The notes under the pieces: model-generated
Told to the model about the DNA's origin: nothing
What the model saw: the letters and a program-made list of their open reading frames with translations, nothing else
The model's database searches: none
Program-made: the position numbers and the translations under genes
Shown here: positions 1 to 8,070 of the stretch, in pieces
How the letters are laid out: every line of letters starts with the position of its first letter
How positions within the stretch are numbered: position 1 is the first letter of the stretch
NCBI RefSeq assembly: GCF_002982315.1
Contig: NZ_MWZD01000023.1
Coordinates: forward strand, 1-64,000
From: Leucobacter massiliensis
GTDB taxonomy: Bacteria; Actinomycetota; Actinomycetes; Actinomycetales; Microbacteriaceae
Direction of reading: 5' to 3'
DNA: 64,000 nt

Positions 1-124
1 GGGGGCGGGGCCTTTTAAAAAAAAAAAAAATAAGGTAGAGAGAGGGGACGTCAGTGGGAGAACACGAAAATCAAATCCGTAGTTATGGCATAGTGAGCAT
101 GTAGGATCGCGGCGCGGAGCCCCG
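1..124. other. Low-GC, gene-free window edge, probably a poor-quality contig end
   Basis: This stretch holds a G/C run, a 14-base A run near position 18 and AT-rich sequence with no coding potential. It is unlike everything to its right. It stops a few bases before the stop codon of the response-regulator gene. A short part around 85-100 loosely resembles the P7 adapter core (GGCATA followed by GAG), but the match is too weak to claim. I infer low-quality or artefactual sequence rather than biology. Confidence 0.5.
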
Positions 125-925
125 CTACCCGGCCTCGCCGCCGAGGTGCGAGGGTGCCAGCCGGTAGAGCACCTCGGGCCGCCCGCGGCGGCCGTAGCGG
201 TGGGCGAGGTCGATGGCGCCCTCGCCCACGAGATAGTCCAGGTAGCGGCGGGCCGGCGCCCGGGGGATCTCGCAGGCCCCGGCGAGTTCGACGGCCGAGC
301 GCGCGGCGACCGGATCCAGCGTGGCGAGGACGCGCGCCAGCGTGACCGCCGAGAGCCCTTTGGGGAGCGTCGGGGCGCTCGCCGCGGCGGCCGGCGGCGG
401 TGCGGTCCCCGGCCTCCGCGCCCCCGGCGCCGAGACGGCGGACGCCGCGCTCCCGCCGGGCAGCCGGATCCTCCCCGTCGACAGCAGCCGGTCGATCTCA
501 CCCTGCGCGAGCGGCCGATCCCGCGCATTCTGCTCGCGCGCACGCCGCTCCGCGCGGTACACGCCCAGCCGCTCCCGCAGCGCCTCCTGCGTGAACGGCT
601 TCACCAGGTAGCCCACGATGTGCGCCGCCAGCGCCTGCCGCACCGTCACCTGATCGCGGGAGGAACTGATCACGAGCACATCGGGGGAGCGGGCGCCGAG
701 TGTGCGCAAGCGGTGCAGCACCTCGATGCCGCTGATATCGGGCAGCCGCATGTCGAGCAGGATCAGATCCACCCCGCCGCGCTGCCCGCGCAGCACAGCC
801 GCCTCGCCCGTGGCCGCCGTGCCCACCAGTGCGAAACCCGGCGTCCCCGAGACGAAGCGGCCGTGCAGCGCACGCGCCCCCGCGTCGTCATCGACCACGA
901 GCACCCTGATGTGTTCCCCGCTCAC
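125..925 (-). CDS. Response regulator, CitB/DcuR type (tricarboxylate or dicarboxylate sensing)
   Basis: A 266-residue DNA-binding response regulator, partner of the sensor kinase just upstream. The receiver domain occupies about residues 6-125: acidic cluster D12-D14, phospho-acceptor D58 in LILLDMRLPD, an ISSS switch segment, and K109 in YLVKPF. An Ala/Pro-rich linker follows, then a C-terminal winged-helix region (about 190-260) typical of the CitB/DpiA/DcuR group. The GTG start overlaps the kinase stop codon (GTGA), so the two are translationally coupled. The divergent tctCBA genes suggest it activates tricarboxylate uptake, which is inferred from context. The substrate is not readable from the sequence. 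Confidence 0.85.
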   Translation of the reverse strand: MSGEHIRVLVVDDDAGARALHGRFVSGTPGFALVGTAATGEAAVLRGQRGGVDLILLDMRLPDISGIEVLHRLRTLGARSPDVLVISSSRDQVTVRQALAAHIVGYLVKPFTQEALRERLGVYRAERRAREQNARDRPLAQGEIDRLLSTGRIRLPGGSAASAVSAPGARRPGTAPPPAAAASAPTLPKGLSAVTLARVLATLDPVAARSAVELAGACEIPRAPARRYLDYLVGEGAIDLAHRYGRRGRPEVLYRLAPSHLGGEAG

Positions 926-2232
926 CCCGCCACCCCCATCTCGAAGGAGAATCGTGCCCCGCCCAGCTCGGAGGTTTTTTGTTTCACGAGCGCCGCCGCC
1001 CCCCGGGATCCCCCGCATATCGTCGGCGGCGTCAGATGTGTAAGGGAGCCAGCCAGGTCCAGGCCCACGCCCCGCCCCGTGCCGGCCGGATCCGGCTTCG
1101 AGCTGAAACCGCGCGTGAAGATCCGCTCCGCCGCGCGCGGGTCGACGCCCGGCCCGTCGTCCTCCACGGCGCCCCGCAGCCGCTCGCCGTGCTGCCGCAG
1201 CGTGCAGCGCACCCGCGTCGCGCCCGCCTCGCCCGCGTTGCGGCACAGATTCGCCAGCACCAGCAGCGTCTCCTCGTCCACCTCGTCGTCCACCTCGATT
1301 TCGGCCTCGAGCCGCGCGCCCAGCGCGCCCAGCTCGGCACGCAGCGCCTCCACGGTGGCCCGCAGCAGCGGCTGCGCCGGCAGCTCGGCGTCGCCGCCGC
1401 CGGTGAGCACCGGAGCGACGCCGTCGATGTAGCCGAGCGCCTCGCGGGTGTCACCGTGCGCGACCAGACCGCGGATCACGTGCAGGCGCGTGCTGAACTC
1501 GTGCGACTGCTCGCGCAGCGCCGTCGCCGTGCGGCGCAGCTGCTCATGCTCGCGCGCGGCCTCGTCGAGCCGGCGGAGGCGCCGCTCGATCGCGGCCGCG
1601 AGCACCGAGGAACTGAGCGTGCCGAAGAGCAGCGCCCCCGCCGCCCAGGGCAGCAGCTGCGCGAGCGCCTCGTCGTAGTCCGAGGCGATCTGCGACTCCA
1701 GGATGCCCACCGACAGCGTGCCGATCACGCGCCCGCCGTCCCGCACCGGCACCTTCGCGCGCAGCGTCGGACCGAGCGTGCCCGTCTCGGTGCCCAGGAA
1801 CTCCTCGCCCGCCAGCACCTCGCCCGGGTCCGTCGACACGCGCTGTCCACGCTCGCCCGGGGTCGGGTGGGTGACCCGGACCCCCGCGGCGTCGGTGATC
1901 ACGAGGAAGTCGACGCCCGCCGCACCCTCCACCACCGTCGCAAGCGGCTGCAGCTCCGCCGTCGCCCGAGCCCGGGCCGCATCGAGCGCCGCAGTTCCGC
2001 CTAGGCCCGCCGCCGCGCCCTCGGCCGCGTCCACCCGCCGCAGCGCCTCGCGCACCTGGCTCAGCTCGGCGAAGGTGCTCGCGACCTCCTGCACCCGCTC
2101 GGCCGTCGCGCTGCGCACGCTGCGCTCCTGCACGGTGATCGCGATCCACGCCGTCACCCCCACCGAGAGCAGCACGATCAGGCTCGGCAGCAGCAGGACC
2201 GCCAGTCGCACGGCGAACGGCCTCGTGCGCAT
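922..2232 (-). CDS. Sensor histidine kinase, CitA/DcuS type (3' part carries an adapter artefact)
   Basis: Membrane sensor kinase of 436 residues as read. It has an N-terminal membrane helix (about 10-32), an extracytoplasmic Cache-like sensor region (about 35-180), a second helix (about 185-208), a SpoOB-type phospho-acceptor helix with SHEFSTRLHVI (H244), and an HATPase with N332 in NLCRNAGEAG, DDGPGV and GRGVGL. Residues about 394-420 are translated sequencing adapter (see the separate entry), so the true residues between the G2 box and the C-terminal GGARFSFEM are lost here. The ATG at 2232 was chosen because a GAGGGGG ribosome site lies five bases before it. The gene is divergent from tctC, whose transporter it probably regulates. 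Confidence 0.8.
   Translation of the reverse strand: MRTRPFAVRLAVLLLPSLIVLLSVGVTAWIAITVQERSVRSATAERVQEVASTFAELSQVREALRRVDAAEGAAAGLGGTAALDAARARATAELQPLATVVEGAAGVDFLVITDAAGVRVTHPTPGERGQRVSTDPGEVLAGEEFLGTETGTLGPTLRAKVPVRDGGRVIGTLSVGILESQIASDYDEALAQLLPWAAGALLFGTLSSSVLAAAIERRLRRLDEAAREHEQLRRTATALREQSHEFSTRLHVIRGLVAHGDTREALGYIDGVAPVLTGGGDAELPAQPLLRATVEALRAELGALGARLEAEIEVDDEVDEETLLVLANLCRNAGEAGATRVRCTLRQHGERLRGAVEDDGPGVDPRAAERIFTRGFSSKPDPAGTGRGVGLDLAGSLTHLTPPTICGGSRGAAALVKQKTSELGGARFSFEMGVAG
972..1052. other. Sequencing-adapter (Nextera i5-side) sequence embedded in the contig
   Basis: Positions 1020-1033 match the 14-base Nextera read-1 tail at 13 of 14 positions (TCGTCGGCGGCGTC). Positions 1034-1052 match the 19-base transposon mosaic end at 15 of 19. 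To the left, 993-1011 weakly resembles the P5 flow-cell sequence, and the minus strand then runs into AAACAAAAAA, as in reads that pass the adapter end. Translated, it gives the well-known contaminant strings THLTPPTI and YTSDAADD. It replaces a short piece of the kinase gene by chance in frame. Most mismatches are gains of G or C. Confidence 0.9.
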
Positions 2233-2407
2233 CCCCACCCCCTCGCGATCCTGCCGCCCGGCCACCCGGCTCGGGCACGCGCCCGGCGCGGCCCCGAGCC
2301 GTGAGCATCTAAGAGCACAAATGCGCGCGGGGGCTCGTCCCTTCCCATCAGTTGCCATTCTATGAGTCGCGACCCGATGGACACGGAGTCGACACAAAGG
2401 AGTGATC
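2233..2407. promoter_or_regulatory. Divergent control region between sensor kinase and tctC
   Basis: A 175-base gap between divergent genes. It holds the tctC ribosome site (AAAGGAG at 2397-2402, five bases before ATG) and a relatively AT-rich stretch at 2310-2370 where promoters could sit. No confident -35/-10 pair or operator repeat was found. By analogy with CitB-type systems the response regulator would bind here. Confidence 0.4.
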
Positions 2408-3433
2408 ATGACCTCATCAGGAGCTGAAGCCGGCGCGCGTCCACCCGCCCGGAGCAGGACCAGGCGCGCGGCGGCCCGCATCATCGGCGGCGCGGTCATG
2501 GTGGCTGCGATCGCCACGGCGTCCTTCGGATCGATCAGCTCGGCCGCGCAGGGGGACGACATCCGCTCGTCCATGACGATCATCGCCCCCGCTGCTGCCG
2601 GAGGCGGCTGGGACGGCGTGGCCCGTGAGATGCAGCAGGCGCAGAAGGCGAACGGCCTCATCAACAACGTGCAGGTCGTCAACATGCCCGGCGCGGGAGG
2701 CACCATCGCGCTCGGCAACGTCTCGGTGCTCTCGGGCCAGCCGAACAACATCCTCGTCGGCGGCACGGGCCTGCTCGCGGCCACCATCCAGTTCGACTCG
2801 GCGGCGACCCTCGACGACGTCACCCCGCTCGCCGTGATCGTCGAGGAGTACAACGTCATCGTCGTCCCCGCCGACTCCCCGTACCAGACGCTGGAAGAGC
2901 TGATGGCCGCGTGGAAGGCGGACCCGCGGGCGATGCCCTGGTCCGGCGGCGGCTCCTTCGACCAGCTCGTCGTCACCGACCTCGCGCTCGCAGCGGGCAT
3001 CGACCCCGTCGACACCACCTACATCCCCTCCGACGGCGGCGGCGAGGCCATCCAGGCGATGCTCAACGGCACCGTCGCCGCGGCTGCCGGCGGCTACCCC
3101 GACAACATCGACCAGATCGAGTCGGGCCGCCTGCGCGCCCTCGCGCTCGTCGCGCCCGAGCGCGTCGACGGCATCGACATCCCCACCGCGCGTGAGCAGG
3201 GCTACGACATCACGCTCACGAACTGGCGCTCGCTCTCGGCGCCGGCCGGGCTGACCGGCGAGCAGCGCGACGGCCTCGTCGAACTCGTGCTCGAAACGCT
3301 CGACACCCCCGAGTGGCAGGACGCCATCGGGCGCTACCACTGGACCGAGAAGGTGATCACCGGCAAGGAGCTCGACCGCTTCCTCGCCGAGGAGCACACG
3401 CGCATCACACGACTGTACGAGGAGATGGGCTGA
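2408..3433 (+). CDS. tctC: Tripartite tricarboxylate transporter, solute-binding protein TctC/Bug family
   Basis: Extracytoplasmic binding protein of 341 residues for a carboxylate. It begins with a twin-Arg-containing basic stretch and a hydrophobic signal region (about 25-48) without a lipobox cysteine, so it is probably secreted or signal-anchored. The mature part shows the Bug/TctC pattern: IIAPAAAGGGWD near the start, NMPGAGG, and DGGGEAIQAMLNG for the ligand loop. The ATG at 2408 is preferred over an in-frame GTG six bases upstream because that GTG lies inside the AAAGGAG ribosome site. It is the first gene of tctCBA, with its stop overlapping the tctB start (TGATG). Which acid is bound is unknown. 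Confidence 0.9.
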   Translation: MTSSGAEAGARPPARSRTRRAAARIIGGAVMVAAIATASFGSISSAAQGDDIRSSMTIIAPAAAGGGWDGVAREMQQAQKANGLINNVQVVNMPGAGGTIALGNVSVLSGQPNNILVGGTGLLAATIQFDSAATLDDVTPLAVIVEEYNVIVVPADSPYQTLEELMAAWKADPRAMPWSGGGSFDQLVVTDLALAAGIDPVDTTYIPSDGGGEAIQAMLNGTVAAAAGGYPDNIDQIESGRLRALALVAPERVDGIDIPTAREQGYDITLTNWRSLSAPAGLTGEQRDGLVELVLETLDTPEWQDAIGRYHWTEKVITGKELDRFLAEEHTRITRLYEEMG

Positions 3434-4122
3434 TGACACCCCCGAACAACCCCACCTCGCTCGCCTCCGTGGTGGGTGAGGAGATCGCCGAGGAGCGGGC
3501 GAGCCACCCCACCTCGACCATGCTCAAGCAGCTCGTCATGCCCGCGATCCTCGCGGCCTTCGCGAGCTACCTGCTCTTCGGCATCGTCACCATGCGGGTG
3601 CCCGAGGGCGTCGCATTCCCCGGTCCGCGCTTCTTCCCCCTCATCATCATGGGCGGGCTGTACCTCTTCGCGGTGCTGCTCGCGATCCAGGCGTTCCGTG
3701 ACCGCAGCTCGGCCCGCGCCGCGCTCGAGGGCACCGCGGGCGACGCAGGAGCCTCGAACGGGCCGGGAAGCGCGGATCGGATCGCGCTCGTCGCCGACGA
3801 GGGCGAGGCGGCGGCGGCTCCGCACACTGCCGACGCATCCGATGACGATCCCGCCGATGGCGCGGCACCGCAGCCCGGCATCGACTGGAGGTCGATGGCC
3901 TGGATCGTCGGCGCCTTCATCGGCTTCGCGCTGACCCTGCCCTGGCTCGGCTGGATCATCGCCGCCGCGCTGCTCTTCTGGTGCGTCGCTCGCGCCTTCG
4001 GCGCCGGGCGACCCCTGTTCAACCTGCTGGTCGGGCTCACCGCGAGCTCGATCGCCTACATCGTGTTCAACATGCTGCTGGGGCTCCCGCTGCCCTCGGG
4101 CATCCTGGGCTGGGGGTTCTGA
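3433..4122 (+). CDS. tctB: Tripartite tricarboxylate transporter small membrane subunit TctB
   Basis: Small integral membrane subunit (229 residues) that works with TctA and TctC in sodium- or proton-coupled tricarboxylate uptake. Four membrane segments are visible, two at about 35-80 and two at about 155-225. Between the pairs is an unusually long acidic, Ala/Asp-rich cytoplasmic linker (about residues 90-150), whereas many TctB proteins have about 150-180 residues in all. It overlaps tctC by the TGATG junction and is followed after one base by tctA, so the three are one operon. Confidence 0.88.
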   Translation: MTPPNNPTSLASVVGEEIAEERASHPTSTMLKQLVMPAILAAFASYLLFGIVTMRVPEGVAFPGPRFFPLIIMGGLYLFAVLLAIQAFRDRSSARAALEGTAGDAGASNGPGSADRIALVADEGEAAAAPHTADASDDDPADGAAPQPGIDWRSMAWIVGAFIGFALTLPWLGWIIAAALLFWCVARAFGAGRPLFNLLVGLTASSIAYIVFNMLLGLPLPSGILGWGF

Positions 4123-4123
4123 G

Positions 4124-5656
4124 ATGGATACGCTGCAACTGCTTGCCGAGGGCTTCGCCGGAGCGCTGACCTGGCAGAACCTGCTCTGGGTGGTCGTCGG
4201 CTGCCTGCTCGGCACCGCCGTCGGCGTGATGCCCGGCCTCGGCTCCTCCATGGCGGTGGCGCTCCTGCTGCCCGTCACCTTCGCGCTCGAACCCACCGCC
4301 GCGTTCATCATGTTCTCCGGCGTCTACTTCGGCGGCCTCTTCGGCGACTCGACCATGAGCATCCTCATGAACATGCCGGGCCAGGCCTCCGCCATCGCCT
4401 CCACCTTCGAGGGGCACAAGATGGCGCTCGACGGGCGAGCCGCGCAGGCGCTCGCCACCGCAGCGATCGGTGCCTTCACCGGCGGCTTCATCGCCTCCAT
4501 CGTGGTCGTCTTCATGGCGCCCGCCCTCGCCGAGTTCTCCACCCAGTTCGGCCCCGCCGAGTTCTTCGCGCTCGCGCTCTTCGCCTTCGTGGCCACCTCA
4601 TCGGTCGTCACGGACCACCCCACGAAGGGGCTCGCCTCGCTCTTCATCGGGCTCGGGATCGCGGTCATCGGCGTCGACGGCATCTCGGGCGCCCCGCGCT
4701 TCACGCTCGACTCGCCCAACCTCTTCGATGGCGTCTCGCTCGTCACCGTCACTGTCGCGATCCTCGCGCTCGGCGAGGTGATCTACGTGGCCTGCCTCGA
4801 CCGCCACATCAGCGGCGGCAAGCTGATCCGCCCCAAGGGCCGTCCGTGGCTCTCCGGGCGCGAGTTCCGTGAGGCGCTGCCCGCCTGGCTGCGCGGCACC
4901 GCCATCGGCATGCCCTTCGGCGTCGTGCCCGCGGGCGGATCCGAGATCCCCACCTTCCTCGCCTACGGGCTGGAGAAGAAGCTCGACGCACGCCGCAGGA
5001 ACCCGCAGTTCGGCAAGGGTGCGATCCGCGGTCTGGCCGCCCCTGAGGCGGCCGGCAACTCGACCACCGGCATGGCGATGGGGGCGCTGCTCGCGCTCGG
5101 CCTGCCCGTCTCGGCGACCGCCGCGATCATGCTCGCCGCCTTCCGTCAGTACGGGCTGCAGCCCGGGCCGCTGCTCTTCGAACGCTCCTCCGAGCTGGTC
5201 TGGGCGCTGCTGGCGAGCTTCTTCATCGCCATGGTCGTGCTGCTGATCCTCAACCTGCCCTTCGCGATGCTGTGGGCGAAGCTGCTGCTCATCCCGAGGC
5301 CGCAGCTCTACGCCGGCATCACGATGGTGTGCGCGCTCGGCATCTACGCGACCTCGGGCAAGACCTTCGACCTGCTCCTGCTCCTCGGCGTCGGTCTCGT
5401 CGGCTTCGTGATGCGCGCCTTCGACTACCCGCTCGCGCCGCTCATCATCGGCATGGTGCTCGGCCCGCTCGCCGAGACCAGCCTGCGCGACGCCGCGCTC
5501 AGCGCCAACGGCGACTTCGCCGTGCTCGTCCAGGGACCGATCCCGATCGTGCTCTACGCGCTGCTGCTCATCGTCATCGGCATCTCGCTGCGCGGCAAGC
5601 TCGTCGAGCGGCGCCGGGCGAAGCGCGAGCGGGAGGCCGTGCCGGCCGGCCGCTGA
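4124..5656 (+). CDS. tctA: Tripartite tricarboxylate transporter large permease subunit TctA
   Basis: Large permease subunit of 510 residues, the family's normal length, with about 11-12 membrane segments. The signature GVMPGLGSS lies in the first repeat and PEAAGNSTTG near residue 310 in the second, matching the TctA inverted-repeat architecture. The start ATG lies one base after the tctB stop. A very strong terminator hairpin follows 13 bases downstream, closing the operon. The C-terminus is basic and cytoplasmic. Confidence 0.93.
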   Translation: MDTLQLLAEGFAGALTWQNLLWVVVGCLLGTAVGVMPGLGSSMAVALLLPVTFALEPTAAFIMFSGVYFGGLFGDSTMSILMNMPGQASAIASTFEGHKMALDGRAAQALATAAIGAFTGGFIASIVVVFMAPALAEFSTQFGPAEFFALALFAFVATSSVVTDHPTKGLASLFIGLGIAVIGVDGISGAPRFTLDSPNLFDGVSLVTVTVAILALGEVIYVACLDRHISGGKLIRPKGRPWLSGREFREALPAWLRGTAIGMPFGVVPAGGSEIPTFLAYGLEKKLDARRRNPQFGKGAIRGLAAPEAAGNSTTGMAMGALLALGLPVSATAAIMLAAFRQYGLQPGPLLFERSSELVWALLASFFIAMVVLLILNLPFAMLWAKLLLIPRPQLYAGITMVCALGIYATSGKTFDLLLLLGVGLVGFVMRAFDYPLAPLIIGMVLGPLAETSLRDAALSANGDFAVLVQGPIPIVLYALLLIVIGISLRGKLVERRRAKREREAVPAGR

Positions 5657-5669
5657 GCCGCCACCGACC

Positions 5670-5709
5670 CTCGGGTGATCCCGCGTCCGGCAGCGCGGGA
5701 TCACCCGAG
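5670..5709 (+). terminator. Strong hairpin terminator of tctCBA
   Basis: A perfect 16-bp inverted repeat (CTCGGGTGATCCCGCG and its complement) with an 8-base loop, followed by CTCTTT. It lies 13 bases past the tctA stop. Confidence 0.85.
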
Positions 5710-5787
5710 CTCTTTCCGCGGGGATCAGCCGCTCGCAGGGCGCGGGCGGGATCGCGGCACACGGGCGGCGGTGAGTGCGCTGCTCGC

Positions 5788-5793
5788 TACGCT
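5788..5793 (+). promoter_or_regulatory. -10 box for a leaderless transcript (TACGCT)
   Basis: TACGCT ends six bases before the ATG at 5800, and no ribosome site lies between. This is the TAnnnT spacing of leaderless actinobacterial genes, where transcription starts at the start codon. Confidence 0.6.
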
Positions 5794-5799
5794 GGACGC

Positions 5800-6642
5800 A
5801 TGAGCGAGCAGCCGAGCCGCGTGCGGCCCACACACCTGGTGGCCGCGCTGCTCGTCTGCCTGGCCGCCCCCGCCTTCTTCGTCGCCGAGCAGCCCGTGCT
5901 CGGCTTCGCCCTGCTCCTCGCGGGGCTCGCCGTCGCCTGGGGCGTCGAGCAAGATCCCGCCCGCGCCGCCCGCCGCACCCCCTCCCTGCTGCGCGACCTC
6001 TCGCTCATCGCCATCGGCCTCGCCATCGTCCGCTCCATCCCGCTCGCCGCCGAGCTCGACAACCGGTCCATGCTCGCCTTCACCCTCGCCCTCGGCGGAG
6101 CGGTCGCGGTGCCCTACCTCGTGTCGCGCTACCTGTACCGAGACCGCGCCACCGCGTTCCCCTGGTTCGGCTCGGGCCGCTGGGGCCGCCTGCACTGGGG
6201 CTGGCTCCTCAGCGTGCTCGTGCTCGGCTGGCTCATCCTGCCCTGGTATTTCATCAGCTCGGGCGTCTACCAGAACTGGCCCGCCGTCGACGATGCGAAC
6301 CTCATCGCGCGGCTCTTCGTCGGCGTCGGGGCCGTCGGCATCTGGGACGAGCTCTTCTTCATCTGCACCGTGTTCACGGTGCTGCTGCGGCACTTCCCGC
6401 CGTGGCTCGCGAACCTGCTCCAGGCGATCGTCTTCGTGTCTTTCCTCTGGGAACTCGGCTACCGCTCCTGGGGGCCCCTGCTCACCATCCCCTTCGCGCT
6501 CATGCAGGGCACCATCTACCTGCGCACCCACTCGCTCGCCTACGTGGTGACCGTGCACCTGCTGTTCGACGCGGTGGTGTTCGCGGTGTTGGTCCACGCC
6601 CACAATCCGCACCTCTTCGACGTCTTCGTGACGGTCCCGTAG
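5800..6642 (+). CDS. CPBP-like (Abi family) integral membrane protein
   Basis: A 280-residue membrane protein with about seven to eight hydrophobic segments. The C-terminal half resembles the CPBP glutamic-protease/Abi family: an acidic pair in WDELFF (about residue 185), SFLWEL in a later helix and HLLFD near the end. The canonical EExxxR motif is incomplete: Glu is replaced by Asp and the following Arg is missing, so protease activity is uncertain. It is a single gene between the tct terminator and convergent aroQ. The start is chosen at the ATG placed six bases after a TACGCT box, a leaderless arrangement. Confidence 0.65.
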   Translation: MSEQPSRVRPTHLVAALLVCLAAPAFFVAEQPVLGFALLLAGLAVAWGVEQDPARAARRTPSLLRDLSLIAIGLAIVRSIPLAAELDNRSMLAFTLALGGAVAVPYLVSRYLYRDRATAFPWFGSGRWGRLHWGWLLSVLVLGWLILPWYFISSGVYQNWPAVDDANLIARLFVGVGAVGIWDELFFICTVFTVLLRHFPPWLANLLQAIVFVSFLWELGYRSWGPLLTIPFALMQGTIYLRTHSLAYVVTVHLLFDAVVFAVLVHAHNPHLFDVFVTVP

Positions 6643-6648
6643 CGGATC

Positions 6649-6672
6649 GCGGGCGTAGGCGGCCTCGCCCGC
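6649..6672. terminator. Possible bidirectional terminator between convergent genes
   Basis: A 7-bp inverted repeat (GCGGGCG and CGCCCGC, 10-base loop) in the 34-base gap between the CPBP-like gene and aroQ. It has no T run, so the evidence is modest. Confidence 0.35.
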
Positions 6673-6676
6673 CCGC

Positions 6677-7117
6677 TCAGCCGGCGAGGACGGCGGCGAG
6701 GCGGCGCACGGCGAAGTCGTAGCCCTGCACGCCGCAGCCGACGATCACGCAGGACGCGATGCCGGAGATGTAGGAGTGGTGGCGGAACTCCTCGCGGGCG
6801 TGCACATTCGAGATGTGCACCTCGGCCACGGGCAGCGCCACACCCGTCAGGGCATCCCGCAGGGCGACCGAGGTGTGCGTGAAGGCGCCCGGGTTGATCA
6901 CGATCCCGAGGCAGTCCTCGCGTGCGGCGTGGATCGCGTCGATCAGCGCCCCCTCGTGGTTGCTCTGCACCGCGCGCACCTCCAGCCCGTAGTCGCCCGC
7001 CACGCGCTCCACCAGCGCCTCGACGTCCGCGAGCGTCTCCGGGCCGTAGATCTCGGGCTCGCGGGTGCCCAGCAGATTGAGGTTCGGGCCGTTCACCAGC
7101 AGGATCCGTCTGGTCAT
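6677..7117 (-). CDS. aroQ: Type II 3-dehydroquinate dehydratase
   Basis: Shikimate-pathway enzyme of 146 residues, normal for the type II dodecameric family. It converts 3-dehydroquinate to 3-dehydroshikimate. Visible signatures are [17 protein letters not shown] at the N-terminus (catalytic Tyr and the lid loop), [15 protein letters not shown] and the [17 protein letters not shown] stretch with the catalytic His and the Arg lid. The ATG has GGCGGAGGG upstream, so unlike its neighbour trmB it is not leaderless. It stands alone and is convergent with the CPBP-like gene. Confidence 0.95.
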   Translation of the reverse strand: MTRRILLVNGPNLNLLGTREPEIYGPETLADVEALVERVAGDYGLEVRAVQSNHEGALIDAIHAAREDCLGIVINPGAFTHTSVALRDALTGVALPVAEVHISNVHAREEFRHHSYISGIASCVIVGCGVQGYDFAVRRLAAVLAG

Positions 7118-7241
7118 GGTGCGTTCCCTCCGCCTTGAATGCCGTGCTCCCATGCTACCGAGCCGGGAGGTGCCGCGCGCGGGCAGGCCCGAGCCGGACG
7201 CGCAGGCGGCATGCGAGCCCTCTCCCGCGCCACGGGTGGGC

Positions 7242-7247
7242 TACCGT
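7242..7247 (+). promoter_or_regulatory. -10 box for leaderless trmB (TACCGT)
   Basis: TACCGT ends six bases before the trmB GTG, with no ribosome site between them. Confidence 0.6.
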
Positions 7248-7253
7248 AGACGG

Positions 7254-8000
7254 GTGAGTCACCAGCAGCCCCTGCCGCACAAGAGCTTCGACCCAGGCAC
7301 CTTCCGCGACAAGCCCGTCTCCTTCGTGCGCCGCAGCGGACGCATGACCCCCTCGCAGGAGCGGGCATGGGAGCAGCATCACGCGAAGTACGTGCTCGAC
7401 ATCCCGCACGGCCGGGCCGCGACGAGCGTCGCGGACGGGGCGAGCGGAGATCCCGAGCGCATCTTCGGGCGCACGGCGCCGCTCGTAGTGGAGGTCGGCA
7501 CCGGCCAGGGGCACGCGATCCTGCACGCCGCCGAGCAGCAACCCGACACGAACTTCCTGGGAGTCGAGGTGTTCCGCGCGGGCCTGGCGCGTACCATCAT
7601 CCGCGCCGAGCTCGCGGGCCTCCGCAATCTGCGGCTCGCCGAGGTGAACGCGCCGGAACTGCTCGAGAACTACCTCCCCGCGGGGTCCGTCGACGAGGTC
7701 TGGGTGTTCTTCCCCGACCCCTGGGCGAAGGCCCGGCACCACAAGCGACGGCTCGTCAGCGCCGACTTCGCGCGCATCGTCGCGACAGCGCTGCGCCCCG
7801 GCGGCGTGCTGCGGCTCGCCACCGACTGGGAGGACTACGCCGAGCACATGCGCGAGGTCCTCGACGCCGCCCCCGGATTCGCCCGCGACTTCGACGGCGA
7901 GTGGGCGCCGCGCTTCGCGGGCCGCGTCCTCACCGCCTTCGAGAAGAAGGGCGCCGACAAGGGCCGAGCGATCCGCGACCTCGCCTACCGCCGCGCCTGA
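7254..8000 (+). CDS. trmB: tRNA (guanine-N7-)-methyltransferase TrmB
   Basis: S-adenosylmethionine-dependent enzyme (248 residues) that methylates G46 in the tRNA variable loop. It shows the SAM-binding VEVGTGQGHAI (about residue 82), NFLGVEVFRAG, and the TrmB signature VFFPDPWAKARHHKRRL (about 153-169), where PDPW and KxRHxKRR contact the tRNA. The GTG start at 7254 was chosen because TACCGT sits six bases upstream. The downstream nitronate monooxygenase gene has its own leaderless box, so it need not be co-transcribed. Confidence 0.93.
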   Translation: MSHQQPLPHKSFDPGTFRDKPVSFVRRSGRMTPSQERAWEQHHAKYVLDIPHGRAATSVADGASGDPERIFGRTAPLVVEVGTGQGHAILHAAEQQPDTNFLGVEVFRAGLARTIIRAELAGLRNLRLAEVNAPELLENYLPAGSVDEVWVFFPDPWAKARHHKRRLVSADFARIVATALRPGGVLRLATDWEDYAEHMREVLDAAPGFARDFDGEWAPRFAGRVLTAFEKKGADKGRAIRDLAYRRA

Positions 8001-8058
8001 GCAGCCCCGCAGCCCGGGCCCGCCCGTGAGGCTTCCGGGCGCGGCCCGCAGCGCGGAG

Positions 8059-8064
8059 TACGGT
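8059..8064 (+). promoter_or_regulatory. -10 box for leaderless nitronate monooxygenase gene (TACGGT)
   Basis: TACGGT ends six bases before the ATG at 8071, the same layout as at 5788 and 7242. Confidence 0.6.
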
Positions 8065-8070
8065 GGGGTC

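Noticed and set aside
85..125. Possible P7 flow-cell adapter near the window start
   Set aside because: GGCATA and a following GAG are shared with the P7 core, but the rest of the match is no better than chance, so only the i5-side adapter at 1020-1052 is claimed.
146..1432. Long plus-strand frame opposite the two-component genes
   Set aside because: It is the mirror of the response regulator and kinase in a high-GC region, with Arg/Pro-rich composition and no domain.
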